A DNA stretch of 29,349 bases from an uncultured Bacilli bacterium (lineage in GTDB: Bacteria; Bacillota_I; Bacilli_A; RF39; UBA660): assembly GCA_934155185.1 (NCBI GenBank), contig CAKPGT010000014.1, forward strand, positions 1-29,349, written 5' to 3'. The notes below the pieces were generated by a model. That model was not told the origin of the DNA, ran no database searches, and saw only the letters and a list, made by a program, of their open reading frames with translations. Numbering within the stretch: the first letter of the stretch is position 1; each line of letters begins with the position of its first letter. Below, piece after piece: positions 1-8,465 of this stretch. The translations under genes were made by a program, and so were the position numbers.

Positions 1-813
1 AAACAACTTGTTAAGGAAGTTGTAACTACATCATCAAGTTCAAGTGATAATAAATGCACAACATTCACTAAGAAAGAAACATATGAAGTAGGAGATGTAA
101 TAGCATTTTGTAATACTAATACAGGTAAGAGCGAAGATTTCTATGTAATAAGTGATAATGGGGATACTGTTACAGCACTTGCTAAATATAATTTAATGGT
201 AGGAAATAAATTAGTATATAATGACAGCTTATCAAGTGTATTATCAAAAACAGCATTAACAAGTAGAGATAAAGATTATGGACTACAGAGTGAATTGACA
301 AAAATGGAGTTTACAGAAGAAGGCATGCCAACATCGACAACATTTTATGGTACAATAGCCTTTGCAAATGAGGATGAAAATAGAAAGAAAGCAGGATGTA
401 CTGGAAATGGTTGTTATTTAGGATATTGGGCAAATACAGATGGAAGCTTAAAGGATAGTTATAAGAATGAAATCCAAACTGATTATCCAGCAGATGTATA
501 TGATAGTAACTCTATATTATATGAACAAGTACAAAAATATCAAACTTATTTTACAAGCACATTAAATAAGGCTACATCAAAGATGAGATTAATAACATAT
601 AATGAATTAGTAGGATTAGGCTGTAGTGAAGCAGATGGTGCTTGTACAAAAGATTTTGTATATAAAGGCTTAAACTATTGTAGCACGTCTGCTTGTGATT
701 ATATCCACGTGTGGTTTGTCAATGCTTTTGGCGCCTTTGAAGTCAACACCTTCTCGGACGATGACCGCTTTGGTGTCCGCCCAGTTATAACAATTAATAA
801 ATCAGAAATATAA
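1..813 (+). CDS. 3' part of a surface/secreted protein with a C-terminal hypervariable-looking lectin-like domain (5' end outside window)
   Basis: The frame is open from base 1 with no stop, so the gene begins upstream and the ATG at 196 is internal. About 270 residues are visible. They start with a Thr/Ser-rich linker, then a region with paired cysteines (CTGNGC near 397, CSEADGAC near 622, CSTSAC near 679) that suggests an extracytoplasmic disulfide-bonded protein. The last ~45 residues end in FGVRPVITI, which resembles the end of C-type-lectin-like or Fib_succ_major/DUF6273-type domains (GVRPV endings). Bases about 682-783 are compositionally foreign: in 703-783, 17 of 27 codons end in C or G and only 13 of 81 bases are A, while the rest of the gene is A/T-ending. 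That pattern suits the variable region of a diversity-generating retroelement target. No reverse transcriptase is in the window, so this is inference. Exact family unknown. Confidence 0.7.
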   Translation, partial: KQLVKEVVTTSSSSSDNKCTTFTKKETYEVGDVIAFCNTNTGKSEDFYVISDNGDTVTALAKYNLMVGNKLVYNDSLSSVLSKTALTSRDKDYGLQSELTKMEFTEEGMPTSTTFYGTIAFANEDENRKKAGCTGNGCYLGYWANTDGSLKDSYKNEIQTDYPADVYDSNSILYEQVQKYQTYFTSTLNKATSKMRLITYNELVGLGCSEADGACTKDFVYKGLNYCSTSACDYIHVWFVNAFGAFEVNTFSDDDRFGVRPVITINKSEI

Positions 814-815
814 AA

Positions 816-843
816 TTGACAAAGCTTTAAAATATGCTATAAT
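816..843 (+). promoter_or_regulatory. Promoter of the pheST T-box transcript
   Basis: A perfect -35 TTGACA (816-821) and a perfect -10 TATAAT (838-843) are 16 bp apart, with an extended TGC just before the -10. It starts immediately after the stop of the preceding gene and drives the leader of pheST. Confidence 0.9.
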
Positions 844-849
844 ACTGTT

Positions 850-1070
850 TAGAAAAGCAATGAAGAAGAGTAGTAATAAGTAAAAAGCTTATAGAGAGTT
901 AACGTTTGGTGGAAGTTAATGGTAATAGCTTATGAATTCACTTTGGAGCTTGATAGCAGTAAAGCTATCACGTATGTCTTACGTTACAAGAGTTAAGTGC
1001 ATAGTAAATCTATGAAACAAGGTGGTACCACGGATAAGTTTATTCGCCCTTGTCTCATAGATTTTTTTAA
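850..1070 (+). promoter_or_regulatory. Phe-specific T-box leader with transcription terminator/antiterminator
   Basis: The leader has the usual T-box landmarks in order: GAAGAGTAGTA at the base of stem I, an AGAGA...GGTG(G)AA segment, a specifier-loop candidate GAATTCAC with a TTC (Phe) codon at 937-939, and the T-box AAGGTGGTACCACGG (about 1019-1033). A terminator follows: arm AATCTATGAAACAAGG (1008-1023) pairs with CCTTGTCTCATAGATT (1048-1063), then a T run. The known mechanism is that uncharged tRNA-Phe binds the specifier and T-box and stabilises the antiterminator, raising pheST transcription when phenylalanine charging is low. The specifier assignment agrees with the downstream genes. 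Confidence 0.93.
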
Positions 1071-1089
1071 TTATTTAAGGAGGATTAAG

Positions 1090-2139
1090 ATGCAAGAAAA
1101 AGTAAATGTTATTAAAAAAGAATATGAAGCAAAAATACCTAGTATTACTTCGATTAAGACATTAAATGATGTTAGAGTAGAATACTTAGGAAAACAAGGC
1201 AAGGTAACTAGCCTTTCTAAAATGATGAAAGACGTTCCAAATGACCAGAAGAAAGAATTTGGAATGCTTGTTAATGAAGTAAGATGCTTTGTTACAAATA
1301 GCTTAGATGAAATAAAAGAAAAGTTAGAAAAAGAAGCTTTAAATAAGAAACTAGAAAGTGAAAAAATAGATATTACTGTACCATCAAGAAAGATAAAAAG
1401 AGGTTCAAAGCACCCTATGACCAGAATAGAAGAAAAGTTTGAAGACCTATTTTTATCAATGGGATATACTATATATGATGGACCAGAGGTAGAAAGTGAC
1501 GAAAACTGTTTCCAAAAACTTAATTTACCAAAAGGTCATGCTGCAAGAGATGCACAGGACACATTCTACTTAAAAGATGAATTTGAAAACTACTTACTTA
1601 GAAGTCAAACATCAACAGCACAGGTTCGTGCTATGGAAGAAAATAAAGAAAAAGGCCCAATTCGAATTGTTTGCCCTGGTAAGGTATATAGAAGAGATGA
1701 AGATGCAACTCATTCACATCAATTTATGCAAATAGAAGGTCTAGTAATAGATGAAGACGTTTCGATGGCAGATTTAAAAGGTACTTTAGAATTATTTTGT
1801 AAAACTATTTTAGGTGAAAAAACAAAAGTAAGATTTAGACCAAGCTACTTCCCATTTACAGAGCCATCTGTTGAGGTTGATGTATCTTGCTTTAAGTGCG
1901 GTGGTAAAGGCTGTAGTCTTTGTAAATCAACTGGTTGGATAGAAGTTTTAGGAGCTGGCATGGTTCACCCTAACGTACTTGAAATGAGTGGTTATGATAG
2001 TAAAAAATATCAAGGTTTTGCATTTGGAACTGGAATGGATAGATTTGCGATGTTTAAATATGGAATAACAGATATTAGAACGATATATGGAAATGATATT
2101 AGGTTTTTAACTGAGTTTGATAGAAAGGATGATGAGTAA
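1090..2139 (+). CDS. pheS: Phenylalanyl-tRNA synthetase alpha subunit
   Basis: Catalytic subunit of the (alpha-beta)2 class II synthetase that charges tRNA-Phe. The 349-residue length is typical. An N-terminal coiled-coil region (~1-85) is followed by the class II core: GPEVESDENCFQKLNLP and ARDAQDTFYL in motif-1/substrate regions, LLRSQTSTAQVRAM, motif 2 YRRDEDATHSHQFMQIEGL, the CFKCGGKGCSLCK cysteine segment with TGWIEVLGAGMVHP, and motif 3 GFAFGTGMDRFAMFKYGI. The start at ATG 1090 is set by AAGGAGG at 1077-1083. An in-frame ATG at 997 lies inside the T-box terminator and cannot be the start. The stop overlaps the pheT start by one base (TAATG), so the subunits are translationally coupled. 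Regulated by the upstream T-box. Confidence 0.98.
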   Translation: MQEKVNVIKKEYEAKIPSITSIKTLNDVRVEYLGKQGKVTSLSKMMKDVPNDQKKEFGMLVNEVRCFVTNSLDEIKEKLEKEALNKKLESEKIDITVPSRKIKRGSKHPMTRIEEKFEDLFLSMGYTIYDGPEVESDENCFQKLNLPKGHAARDAQDTFYLKDEFENYLLRSQTSTAQVRAMEENKEKGPIRIVCPGKVYRRDEDATHSHQFMQIEGLVIDEDVSMADLKGTLELFCKTILGEKTKVRFRPSYFPFTEPSVEVDVSCFKCGGKGCSLCKSTGWIEVLGAGMVHPNVLEMSGYDSKKYQGFAFGTGMDRFAMFKYGITDIRTIYGNDIRFLTEFDRKDDE

Positions 2140-4508
2140 TGAAATTATCTAGAAAGTTTGTTAGTGATTATATAGACTTACCAAATGATTTATCTATAAA
2201 TCAAATAGCTGAAGATATGACTGGTGTTGGTAATGAATATGATAGCGTAGGAAATTTAATTAATGCAAATAATTTAGTTGTAGGGAAAGTAATAGAATGT
2301 AAAAATCATCCTGATAGTGATCATTTACATGTTTGCAAAGTAGATATTGGTGATGAGGTATTAAACATAGTATGTGGTGCTCCAAATGTAAGAGAAAACA
2401 TTAAAGTTGTAGTAGCTAAAGCAGGTGCTAAACTTCCAGGCGGTGAGATAAAAAAAGGAGTTATCCGTGGTGCTGAATCTAATGGTATGTTATGCTCTAA
2501 ACAGGAATTAGGACTTGATAATAAATTCTTAGAGGAAAAAGATAAAACTGGTATTCACGAATTACCAGATGATACTAAAATTGGAGAAGATGCTATAAAA
2601 GCTTTAAATTTAGATGACGAAGTAATAGACTTTGAACTTACTGCTAATAGGGGTGACTTACTTAGTATTTTAGGTATGGCATATGAATTAGGTGCTATAT
2701 ATGGTAAAAAAGTAAAAGATATTGATCTTTCATATAATAGTAATAATGAAGATGTAAATAATCAATTTAAAATAGATATAAAAACAGAAGATTGTACTTT
2801 GTTTTTAGCTAAAAAGGCTATAAATGTTACTATAAAAGAAAGCCCTAGCTTCATAAAAGAAAGACTTATTGCATCAGGAATTAGACCTATAAATAACGTT
2901 GTTGATATATCAAATTATGTTATGTTAGAAACAGGACAACCACTTCACTTTTATGATGCAGATAGGTTAGGTAAGACTTTAATAGTTAGAAATGCCTATC
3001 AAAATGAAGAGCTAACTACGCTTGATGAAACACTTAGAAAGTTAGATAAAAATGACATAGTAATTGCAAATGAAAATGAGTCTGTTGGCTTAGCTGGCGT
3101 TATGGGTGGACTTTCAACAGAAGTTGAAGAAGACACTAAAAACATAATAATTGAATCAGCTATATTTGATAAGGTTAAAATAAGAAAAACATCTAAAAAA
3201 ATACTAAGAAGTGAAGCGTCTAATAGATTTGAAAAAGGACTAGATCCTAACAGAACCTATATGGCTATCGAAAGAAGCTGCGCTCTTCTTGAAAAGTATG
3301 CTGATGCAACCATAGTAGGCGGAATGGTTAAATATGATAAAACAAATAAAGAAGACAAAGTAATTGATATAAGGTTAGATAAAATTAATAAAGTTTTAGG
3401 TATTGATATACCAAAAGATGAAGTAATATCTATTTTAGAAAGATTAGCATTTAAAGTAGAGGATAAGAAAGACTTTTTAACTGTTACTGTTCCAACTAGA
3501 AGATTAGATGTTAACATAGTAGAAGACTTAATAGAGGAAGTTGGAAGAATATATGGAATGGATAATATTAAAGGTAAACTTCCTTTGCTAAAATTAGTTA
3601 ATAGTAAATTTGATAGAAGAAAAAGAGATATAAAAAATAAATTAATAGATTTAGGACTAAATGAAACTCTAAGTTATACATTAATACCAAATAGTGAAGT
3701 GCATAAATTTACTAATGAAAAATTTACTGAAATAATGTTAAATGACCCAATGAGTGAAGATAGAAATACTTTAAGATATAGCCTAATTCATTCTTTAAAA
3801 GAAATATATTTATACAATAAAGCACGCAATAATAGTGATATATCTATATTTGAAATAGGAAAAGGATTTTATAAAGAAAACGATACATATAAAGAAGACT
3901 TAAAATTAGCTGTTTTAATGACTGGCAACTATTATTTAAGTGTTAATAATTTAAAAGTAGATTTTTATACTATAAAAGGTATATTAGAAGAGCTATTATA
4001 TTTCCTAGGATATAGCGGAAGATATAGTTTAAAAGTGTCAGATATACCAGATGAATTTCATCCAGGTCAAAGTGCAAGTATAATTATGCAAGGTAAAAAA
4101 ATAGGTGTTATAGGTAAACTTCATCCAAATGTTGTTAAAGATGATGTATATGTATTTGAAATTAATTTAACTAAGTTATTAGAAAATAGACCATCAAAAA
4201 TGGTATTTAAGGAAATACCTAAATATCCTATAGTTAAAAAGGATTTAGCATTTATTCTTGACAAAAACGTAACAGTAGAAGAAGTTATGAGTGTAATTAA
4301 AAAAGCCGGTGGAAGAAACCTAATAAAGCAGGAATTATTTGATATATATGAAGGAAGTAATGTAGATAGTGATAAGAAATCACTTGCATTCTCACTTTAT
4401 TTCCAAGATGATAAGAAAACTTTAACAGAAGAAGAAGTTATGGAAAGTTTTAATTCTATAATTAAAAAAGTTACTGAAACAATTCCAGCAACTTTAAGAG
4501 ATAACTAA
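2139..4508 (+). CDS. pheT: Phenylalanyl-tRNA synthetase beta subunit
   Basis: Partner of PheS, carrying tRNA recognition and editing. The 789 residues match the full-length family. An EMAP/Trbp111-like tRNA-binding domain is at ~40-150 (LVVGKVIECKNHPDSDHLHV, VCGAPNVR, SNGMLCSKQELGL), then B1 and B3/B4 editing regions (DFELTANRGDLLS; RPINNVVDISNYVMLETGQPLH), the B5 domain, and a C-terminal ferredoxin-fold anticodon-binding domain (~695-789; KYPIVKKDLAFILD). It starts on the last base of pheS and ends convergent with sspI, sharing four bases with it. No terminator is visible right after the stop. Confidence 0.98.
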   Translation: MKLSRKFVSDYIDLPNDLSINQIAEDMTGVGNEYDSVGNLINANNLVVGKVIECKNHPDSDHLHVCKVDIGDEVLNIVCGAPNVRENIKVVVAKAGAKLPGGEIKKGVIRGAESNGMLCSKQELGLDNKFLEEKDKTGIHELPDDTKIGEDAIKALNLDDEVIDFELTANRGDLLSILGMAYELGAIYGKKVKDIDLSYNSNNEDVNNQFKIDIKTEDCTLFLAKKAINVTIKESPSFIKERLIASGIRPINNVVDISNYVMLETGQPLHFYDADRLGKTLIVRNAYQNEELTTLDETLRKLDKNDIVIANENESVGLAGVMGGLSTEVEEDTKNIIIESAIFDKVKIRKTSKKILRSEASNRFEKGLDPNRTYMAIERSCALLEKYADATIVGGMVKYDKTNKEDKVIDIRLDKINKVLGIDIPKDEVISILERLAFKVEDKKDFLTVTVPTRRLDVNIVEDLIEEVGRIYGMDNIKGKLPLLKLVNSKFDRRKRDIKNKLIDLGLNETLSYTLIPNSEVHKFTNEKFTEIMLNDPMSEDRNTLRYSLIHSLKEIYLYNKARNNSDISIFEIGKGFYKENDTYKEDLKLAVLMTGNYYLSVNNLKVDFYTIKGILEELLYFLGYSGRYSLKVSDIPDEFHPGQSASIIMQGKKIGVIGKLHPNVVKDDVYVFEINLTKLLENRPSKMVFKEIPKYPIVKKDLAFILDKNVTVEEVMSVIKKAGGRNLIKQELFDIYEGSNVDSDKKSLAFSLYFQDDKKTLTEEEVMESFNSIIKKVTETIPATLRDN

Positions 4509-4714
4509 TTTAAATGAGTTTTTAGGATTTCTAAAAGCTCTTTTTTTAAGTCTTCTGATGAGTTTTTCCATATTATTTCCATAAATACACCAAGACCAGG
4601 AAGTGCTTCTTCTAATCCTTCTTCTATTGTACTATCAATAGACTCTTTTATTTCACTTTCGTTATCTCCCTTAAAACTATCAATAATATAACTTCTTATG
4701 TCTATATCTTTCAT
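4505..4714 (-). CDS. sspI: Small acid-soluble spore protein I (SspI family)
   Basis: This 69-residue acidic protein has the SspI signature: an N-terminal IRSYIIDSFKGDNESEI segment, then LPGLGVFMEIIWKNSSEDLKKELLEILK, close to LPGLGVLFEVIWKN...EKNEMLETL of Bacillus SspI. Full length. SspI is a minor protein of the endospore core, normally made in the forespore. In Bacillus subtilis sspI also lies beside pheS/pheT, so the synteny supports the call. It is transcribed toward pheT and overlaps its end by four bases. The start is supported by GAAAGGAAA upstream (minus strand). I see no convincing sigma-G promoter in the AT-rich upstream DNA. Its presence implies a spore-forming organism or recent ancestor. 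Confidence 0.9.
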   Translation of the reverse strand: MKDIDIRSYIIDSFKGDNESEIKESIDSTIEEGLEEALPGLGVFMEIIWKNSSEDLKKELLEILKTHLN

Positions 4715-4878
4715 AATTTTAAATTTCCTTTCAGTTTATTTTCTGCATTATTTTACAAAATATACTTAATAATATTGAAAATATTTAAATTTAAATTTAA
4801 ATTATATTTTGAAGCTTATCATCTGACACTTTTAAGTTATAAAGGTGTAAAAAAGGAAAAAAGAACAAAAAATTATGA

Positions 4879-4884
4879 TATAAT
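4879..4884 (+). promoter_or_regulatory. Probable polA promoter (extended -10)
   Basis: TATAAT at 4879-4884 is preceded by TGA (extended -10), 28 bp upstream of the polA start. The -35 region is only A-rich, which is acceptable for an extended -10 promoter. Upstream, 4783-4802 is a (TTAAAT)n-like self-complementary AT tract shared with the divergent sspI upstream region. Confidence 0.6.
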
Positions 4885-4911
4885 TTTCTTATAGGAATTA
4901 AGGTGATTAAT

Positions 4912-7491
4912 GTGAAAAAGATAATATTAGTAGATGGAAATAACTTATTGTTTAGAAGTTATTATGCAACGGCTTACCAAGGAAATTTTATGAAAAATTC
5001 GAAGGGATTTCCAACCAATGCATTATATGGCTTTATTAACATGATAAATAAAATTATAAATGATGAATCCCCAGAATACATGCTTGTTGCTTTTGATAAA
5101 GGAAAGACATTTAGACATGATAAATATGAAGACTATAAAGCTGGCAGAATAGAGATGCCAAATGAATTAAAGTGGCAATTTCCAAAAGCAAAGGATATAT
5201 TAACTAACTTAGGAATAAAGTGGTTTGAGATAGATAATTATGAAGCTGATGATATAATTGGTACTCTTTCTTTAATGGTTGATTCATCAAGTGATTATGA
5301 AGGACTTATTGTAAGTAGTGATAAGGATTTACTCCAGCTTATATCTGATAAAGTTATAGTTAAACTATTAAAATCAAAAGACCATATAATGATGGATAAG
5401 AATAGATTTTTTGAAGAATATGGACTTACACCTGATAAAATGATTGACATTAAAGCTCTCCAAGGTGATGCATCAGATAATATACCAGGAGTTAAAGGAA
5501 TAGGGGAAAAGACAGCTTTAAAATTACTTCAAGAATATGGCTCTTTAGAGGGAATATATGATAATTTAGCATATCTTAAGAATTCCGTTGCAACAAAACT
5601 TATAAATGAAAGACATAAAGCATTAGAAAGTAAAGACTTAGTTACTATATATAAACAGGTACCATTAAGTTTTACACTTGAAGATACTAAAATAAGTGAT
5701 GCCAATATGGAAGGATTAAAGAAAGTTTATGAAGACTTAGAATTTTATTCATTTTTAAAAAACATGAAAGTAAATAAAAATAGTAAAAAAGTAAACATAA
5801 TTAAATTAGACGATTTATCTAGTTTAGCAAATTTAAATGGACCTTTATCATTTTATATAGAGCTAGATAAGATAAACTATCATATTGCATCACCACTTGC
5901 TATGGCAATATGTGATAAAGATAATTGCTATTTCATTAAAAAAGAATTAATTAAAGATGCTATTCTTATGATTAACGATAAAGAAAAATATACATATGAT
6001 TTAAAAAAGCATTATGTTTTATTAAAAAGAATGGGAATCACTTTAAATAACGTCTCATTTGATTCTAATATAGCGGCTTATTTATTAAATTATAATGTAA
6101 AAGATGATATAGCATATTTAGCTAATCAGTTTGGATATGATATTAGTTTTTATGAAATAATTAGTAAAGCTAAAAACATAGATAATGAAATGCTAGAAAA
6201 GTTAGTTTGCGAGAAAGCTAAATTCATATATGATACTAAAGAAGAACTTATATCTGAAATGGAAAAAGAAGACTGCATGTATTTATTTGAAAAAATAGAA
6301 ATGCCTCTTTCTATCGTTTTAGGCGATATGGAACATGTTGGAATTAGAGTAGATAAAGAAGTGCTTTCTAATATGAATGAGGAAGCTAATAAAAAGTTAG
6401 ATGAATTATCTAATAAAATATACGAGCTTGCAGGATGCGAGTTTAATATATCATCTCCAAGACAATTAGGCGAAATATTATTTGAAAAGCTTGAAATAGG
6501 AAAGGGTAAAAAAACTAAGTCTGGTTATTCAACAGATAAATCTATATTAGAAAAATATAAAGATAGGCACCCTATAGTTCCACTAGTATTAGAACATAGA
6601 ATGATATCAAAGCTTCAAAGTACTTATATTCTAGGCCTTATTCCGTATATACTAGAAGATGGTAAAATTCATACCATATATACACAGACACTAACTAAAA
6701 CTGGAAGATTATCTTCTATTGAACCTAACTTGCAAAACATACCTATTAGAACTGAATTAGGTAGATTAATCAGAAAAGCGTTTATACCAGAAGAAAACTC
6801 AGTATTAATGTCAAGTGATTATTCTCAAATAGAACTTAGGGTATTTGCACATTTTTCAAAATCGGATGGACTAATAGAAGCCTTTAAAAATGATATGGAT
6901 ATACATACAAAAACTGCTATGGATATATTTAAAGTAAGTGAAAGTGAAGTAACTAAACTTATGAGAAGGCAAGCTAAGGCTGTTAACTTTGGCATTTTGT
7001 ATGGAATTAGTAGCTACGGTTTAGCAGAAGACCTTGGAATAACAGTTAAAGAAGCTAAGGAATTTATTGAAAGATATTTTGATACATATAAGGGAATTAA
7101 AATTTATATGGATGAAGCCATAAAAGAAGCATACCAAAAGGGATATGTTACTACAATAATGAATCGAAAAAGAAAAATAGAAGAATTATCAAATACTAAT
7201 TATATAATTAGAAACCAGGGTGAGAGAATGGCACTTAATACACCCATTCAAGGTTCTAGCGCAGATATACTTAAAAAAGCTATGATAGATATCTATAAGA
7301 AATTTGATGAAAATAACATAAAAAGTAAAATGCTACTTCAAGTACATGACGAACTTATATTTAACGTTTTAAAAGATGAAGAAGAAATAGTTAAGAAGAT
7401 AGTAGACGATTGTATGGATAATGCATATAAACTAGATGTTCCACTAAAAGTAGATATAGAAGTAGGTAAAAACTGGTATGAAGCAAAGTAA
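4912..7491 (+). CDS. polA: DNA polymerase I
   Basis: Repair polymerase and RNA-primer remover. Three regions are present: a 5'-3' exonuclease (~1-290; ILVDGNNLLFRSYYA, YEADDIIGTL, SSDKDLLQL, GDASDNIPGVKGIGEKTA), a degenerate 3'-5' exonuclease-like region (~300-460) and a family A polymerase (motif A SSDYSQIELRVFAH, motif B RRQAKAVNFGILYG, motif C LQVHDELIF). In the middle domain the FDxET-type motif is FYIELD, without the catalytic Asp, so proofreading is probably absent, as in Bacillus Pol I. Start choice: GTG 4912 has AAGGTGA five bases upstream. GTG 4903 in the same frame is possible and adds three residues. About 859 aa. The mutM ribosome binding site overlaps its stop. Confidence 0.96.
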   Translation: MKKIILVDGNNLLFRSYYATAYQGNFMKNSKGFPTNALYGFINMINKIINDESPEYMLVAFDKGKTFRHDKYEDYKAGRIEMPNELKWQFPKAKDILTNLGIKWFEIDNYEADDIIGTLSLMVDSSSDYEGLIVSSDKDLLQLISDKVIVKLLKSKDHIMMDKNRFFEEYGLTPDKMIDIKALQGDASDNIPGVKGIGEKTALKLLQEYGSLEGIYDNLAYLKNSVATKLINERHKALESKDLVTIYKQVPLSFTLEDTKISDANMEGLKKVYEDLEFYSFLKNMKVNKNSKKVNIIKLDDLSSLANLNGPLSFYIELDKINYHIASPLAMAICDKDNCYFIKKELIKDAILMINDKEKYTYDLKKHYVLLKRMGITLNNVSFDSNIAAYLLNYNVKDDIAYLANQFGYDISFYEIISKAKNIDNEMLEKLVCEKAKFIYDTKEELISEMEKEDCMYLFEKIEMPLSIVLGDMEHVGIRVDKEVLSNMNEEANKKLDELSNKIYELAGCEFNISSPRQLGEILFEKLEIGKGKKTKSGYSTDKSILEKYKDRHPIVPLVLEHRMISKLQSTYILGLIPYILEDGKIHTIYTQTLTKTGRLSSIEPNLQNIPIRTELGRLIRKAFIPEENSVLMSSDYSQIELRVFAHFSKSDGLIEAFKNDMDIHTKTAMDIFKVSESEVTKLMRRQAKAVNFGILYGISSYGLAEDLGITVKEAKEFIERYFDTYKGIKIYMDEAIKEAYQKGYVTTIMNRKRKIEELSNTNYIIRNQGERMALNTPIQGSSADILKKAMIDIYKKFDENNIKSKMLLQVHDELIFNVLKDEEEIVKKIVDDCMDNAYKLDVPLKVDIEVGKNWYEAK

Positions 7492-7502
7492 GGAGAATAT
7501 AT

Positions 7503-8312
7503 ATGCCTGAATTAGCTGAAGTAGAAACTACTAAAAGAGATTTAAAAAATAAAATATTAAATAAGAAAATTAAGAGGGCGGAAGTTTTCTTAGATAAAAT
7601 AGTTTACAATAAAAAAGATGAATTTATAAATAAAACGGAAAATAAGATAATAATAGATATTAAAAGAAGAGGAAAGTGGCTCTTATTTGAGTTAGATAAC
7701 AGTTACATAGTAATTCACTTTAGAATGGAAGGAAGATTTTATCTGTTAGATAAAGATGCAAAAAAAGATAAACATGACTATGTTATATTCTACTTTGATG
7801 ATGCATCCCTGCATTATAATGATCCAAGATTATTTGGGAAAATGGAAGTTATAGGTAAAGACAAAATAGATGAGTTTTTTAAATCTAAAAATTTAGGATT
7901 AGAATACTTTGATAATAATCTTACCGCTAGCTACTTAAAAGAAAAGTTTAAATCACATCACACTGATATTAAAAAGATGCTATTAGATCAAAGTTATATT
8001 GCCGGAATAGGAAATATTTATGCGGATGAAATACTATTTTTATCTAAGATAAATCCAAAAAGTTATGCTGATATGATTCCTATAAAAAAACTTAACGAAA
8101 TAATTATAAATACTAAGAAGGTATTTGAGGAATCTTTAAAATATAAAGGTACTTATCCTAATATAGATGGAAATAGAGGAACCTTTGAAGAGCACCTTCT
8201 TGTTCATAAAAGAAAAGGGGAAAAATGCTTTTTATGTGGTAATATAATTATTAAGGAAAAAGTTGGAGGAAGAGGAACCTATTACTGCAGTAAGTGTCAA
8301 AAACTGTACTAA
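7503..8312 (+). CDS. mutM: Formamidopyrimidine-DNA glycosylase
   Basis: Base-excision repair bifunctional glycosylase/AP lyase that removes 8-oxoguanine and formamidopyrimidines. 269 residues, normal length. The N-terminus MPELAEVET holds the catalytic Pro2 and Glu3; position 5 is Ala instead of the common Pro. Lys in RRGKWLLFEL matches the conserved active-site lysine. Helix-two-turn-helix: KMLLDQSYIAGIGNIYADEILF. C-terminal zinc finger: CFLCG...GGRGTYYCSKCQ with all four cysteines and the conserved Arg. It is 11 bp downstream of polA with AAGGAGA overlapping the polA stop, the polA-mutM arrangement known in Bacilli. The usual third partner coaE does not follow. Confidence 0.96.
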   Translation: MPELAEVETTKRDLKNKILNKKIKRAEVFLDKIVYNKKDEFINKTENKIIIDIKRRGKWLLFELDNSYIVIHFRMEGRFYLLDKDAKKDKHDYVIFYFDDASLHYNDPRLFGKMEVIGKDKIDEFFKSKNLGLEYFDNNLTASYLKEKFKSHHTDIKKMLLDQSYIAGIGNIYADEILFLSKINPKSYADMIPIKKLNEIIINTKKVFEESLKYKGTYPNIDGNRGTFEEHLLVHKRKGEKCFLCGNIIIKEKVGGRGTYYCSKCQKLY

Positions 8313-8346
8313 ATTAAAAAATAATGGAATAAATAACTGTAAAGTA

Positions 8347-8375
8347 TTGCATAAAATGTTAATTTAATGTATATT
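8347..8375 (+). promoter_or_regulatory. Promoter of rpsO
   Basis: -35 TTGCAT (8347-8352) and -10 TATATT (8370-8375) with a 17-bp spacer, in the gap between mutM and rpsO. Confidence 0.7.
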
Positions 8376-8385
8376 ATTACTGTTA

Positions 8386-8436
8386 CCTGTTCTTGGATAT
8401 TGGAGAAGTACTCCCTTACCGTATCTTGGAACTAGG
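8386..8436 (+). promoter_or_regulatory. Structured rpsO leader, probable S15 autoregulatory site
   Basis: Nested pairing is visible in the 5' UTR: outer CCTGTTC (8386-8392) with GAACTAGG (8429-8436, one bulge), middle GATA (8396-8399) with TATC (8422-8425), inner GGAG (8402-8405) with CTCC (8411-8414). A branched leader directly before the rpsO ribosome binding site fits the known habit of S15 to bind its own mRNA leader. The exact leader class is not recognised, so the S15 role is inference. Confidence 0.55.
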
Positions 8437-8465
8437 CGAATTAAATAATAAAGGAGGATATTAAA

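Noticed and set aside
997..1089. Longer pheS starting at ATG 997
   Set aside because: It would translate the T-box and terminator. ATG 1090 has AAGGAGG at the right distance and gives the family length.
4715..4900. Sigma-G promoter for sspI
   Set aside because: GTATA-like and AATAATG-like pieces exist in the reverse orientation, but spacing and -10 do not fit the CATNNTA consensus well enough to call.
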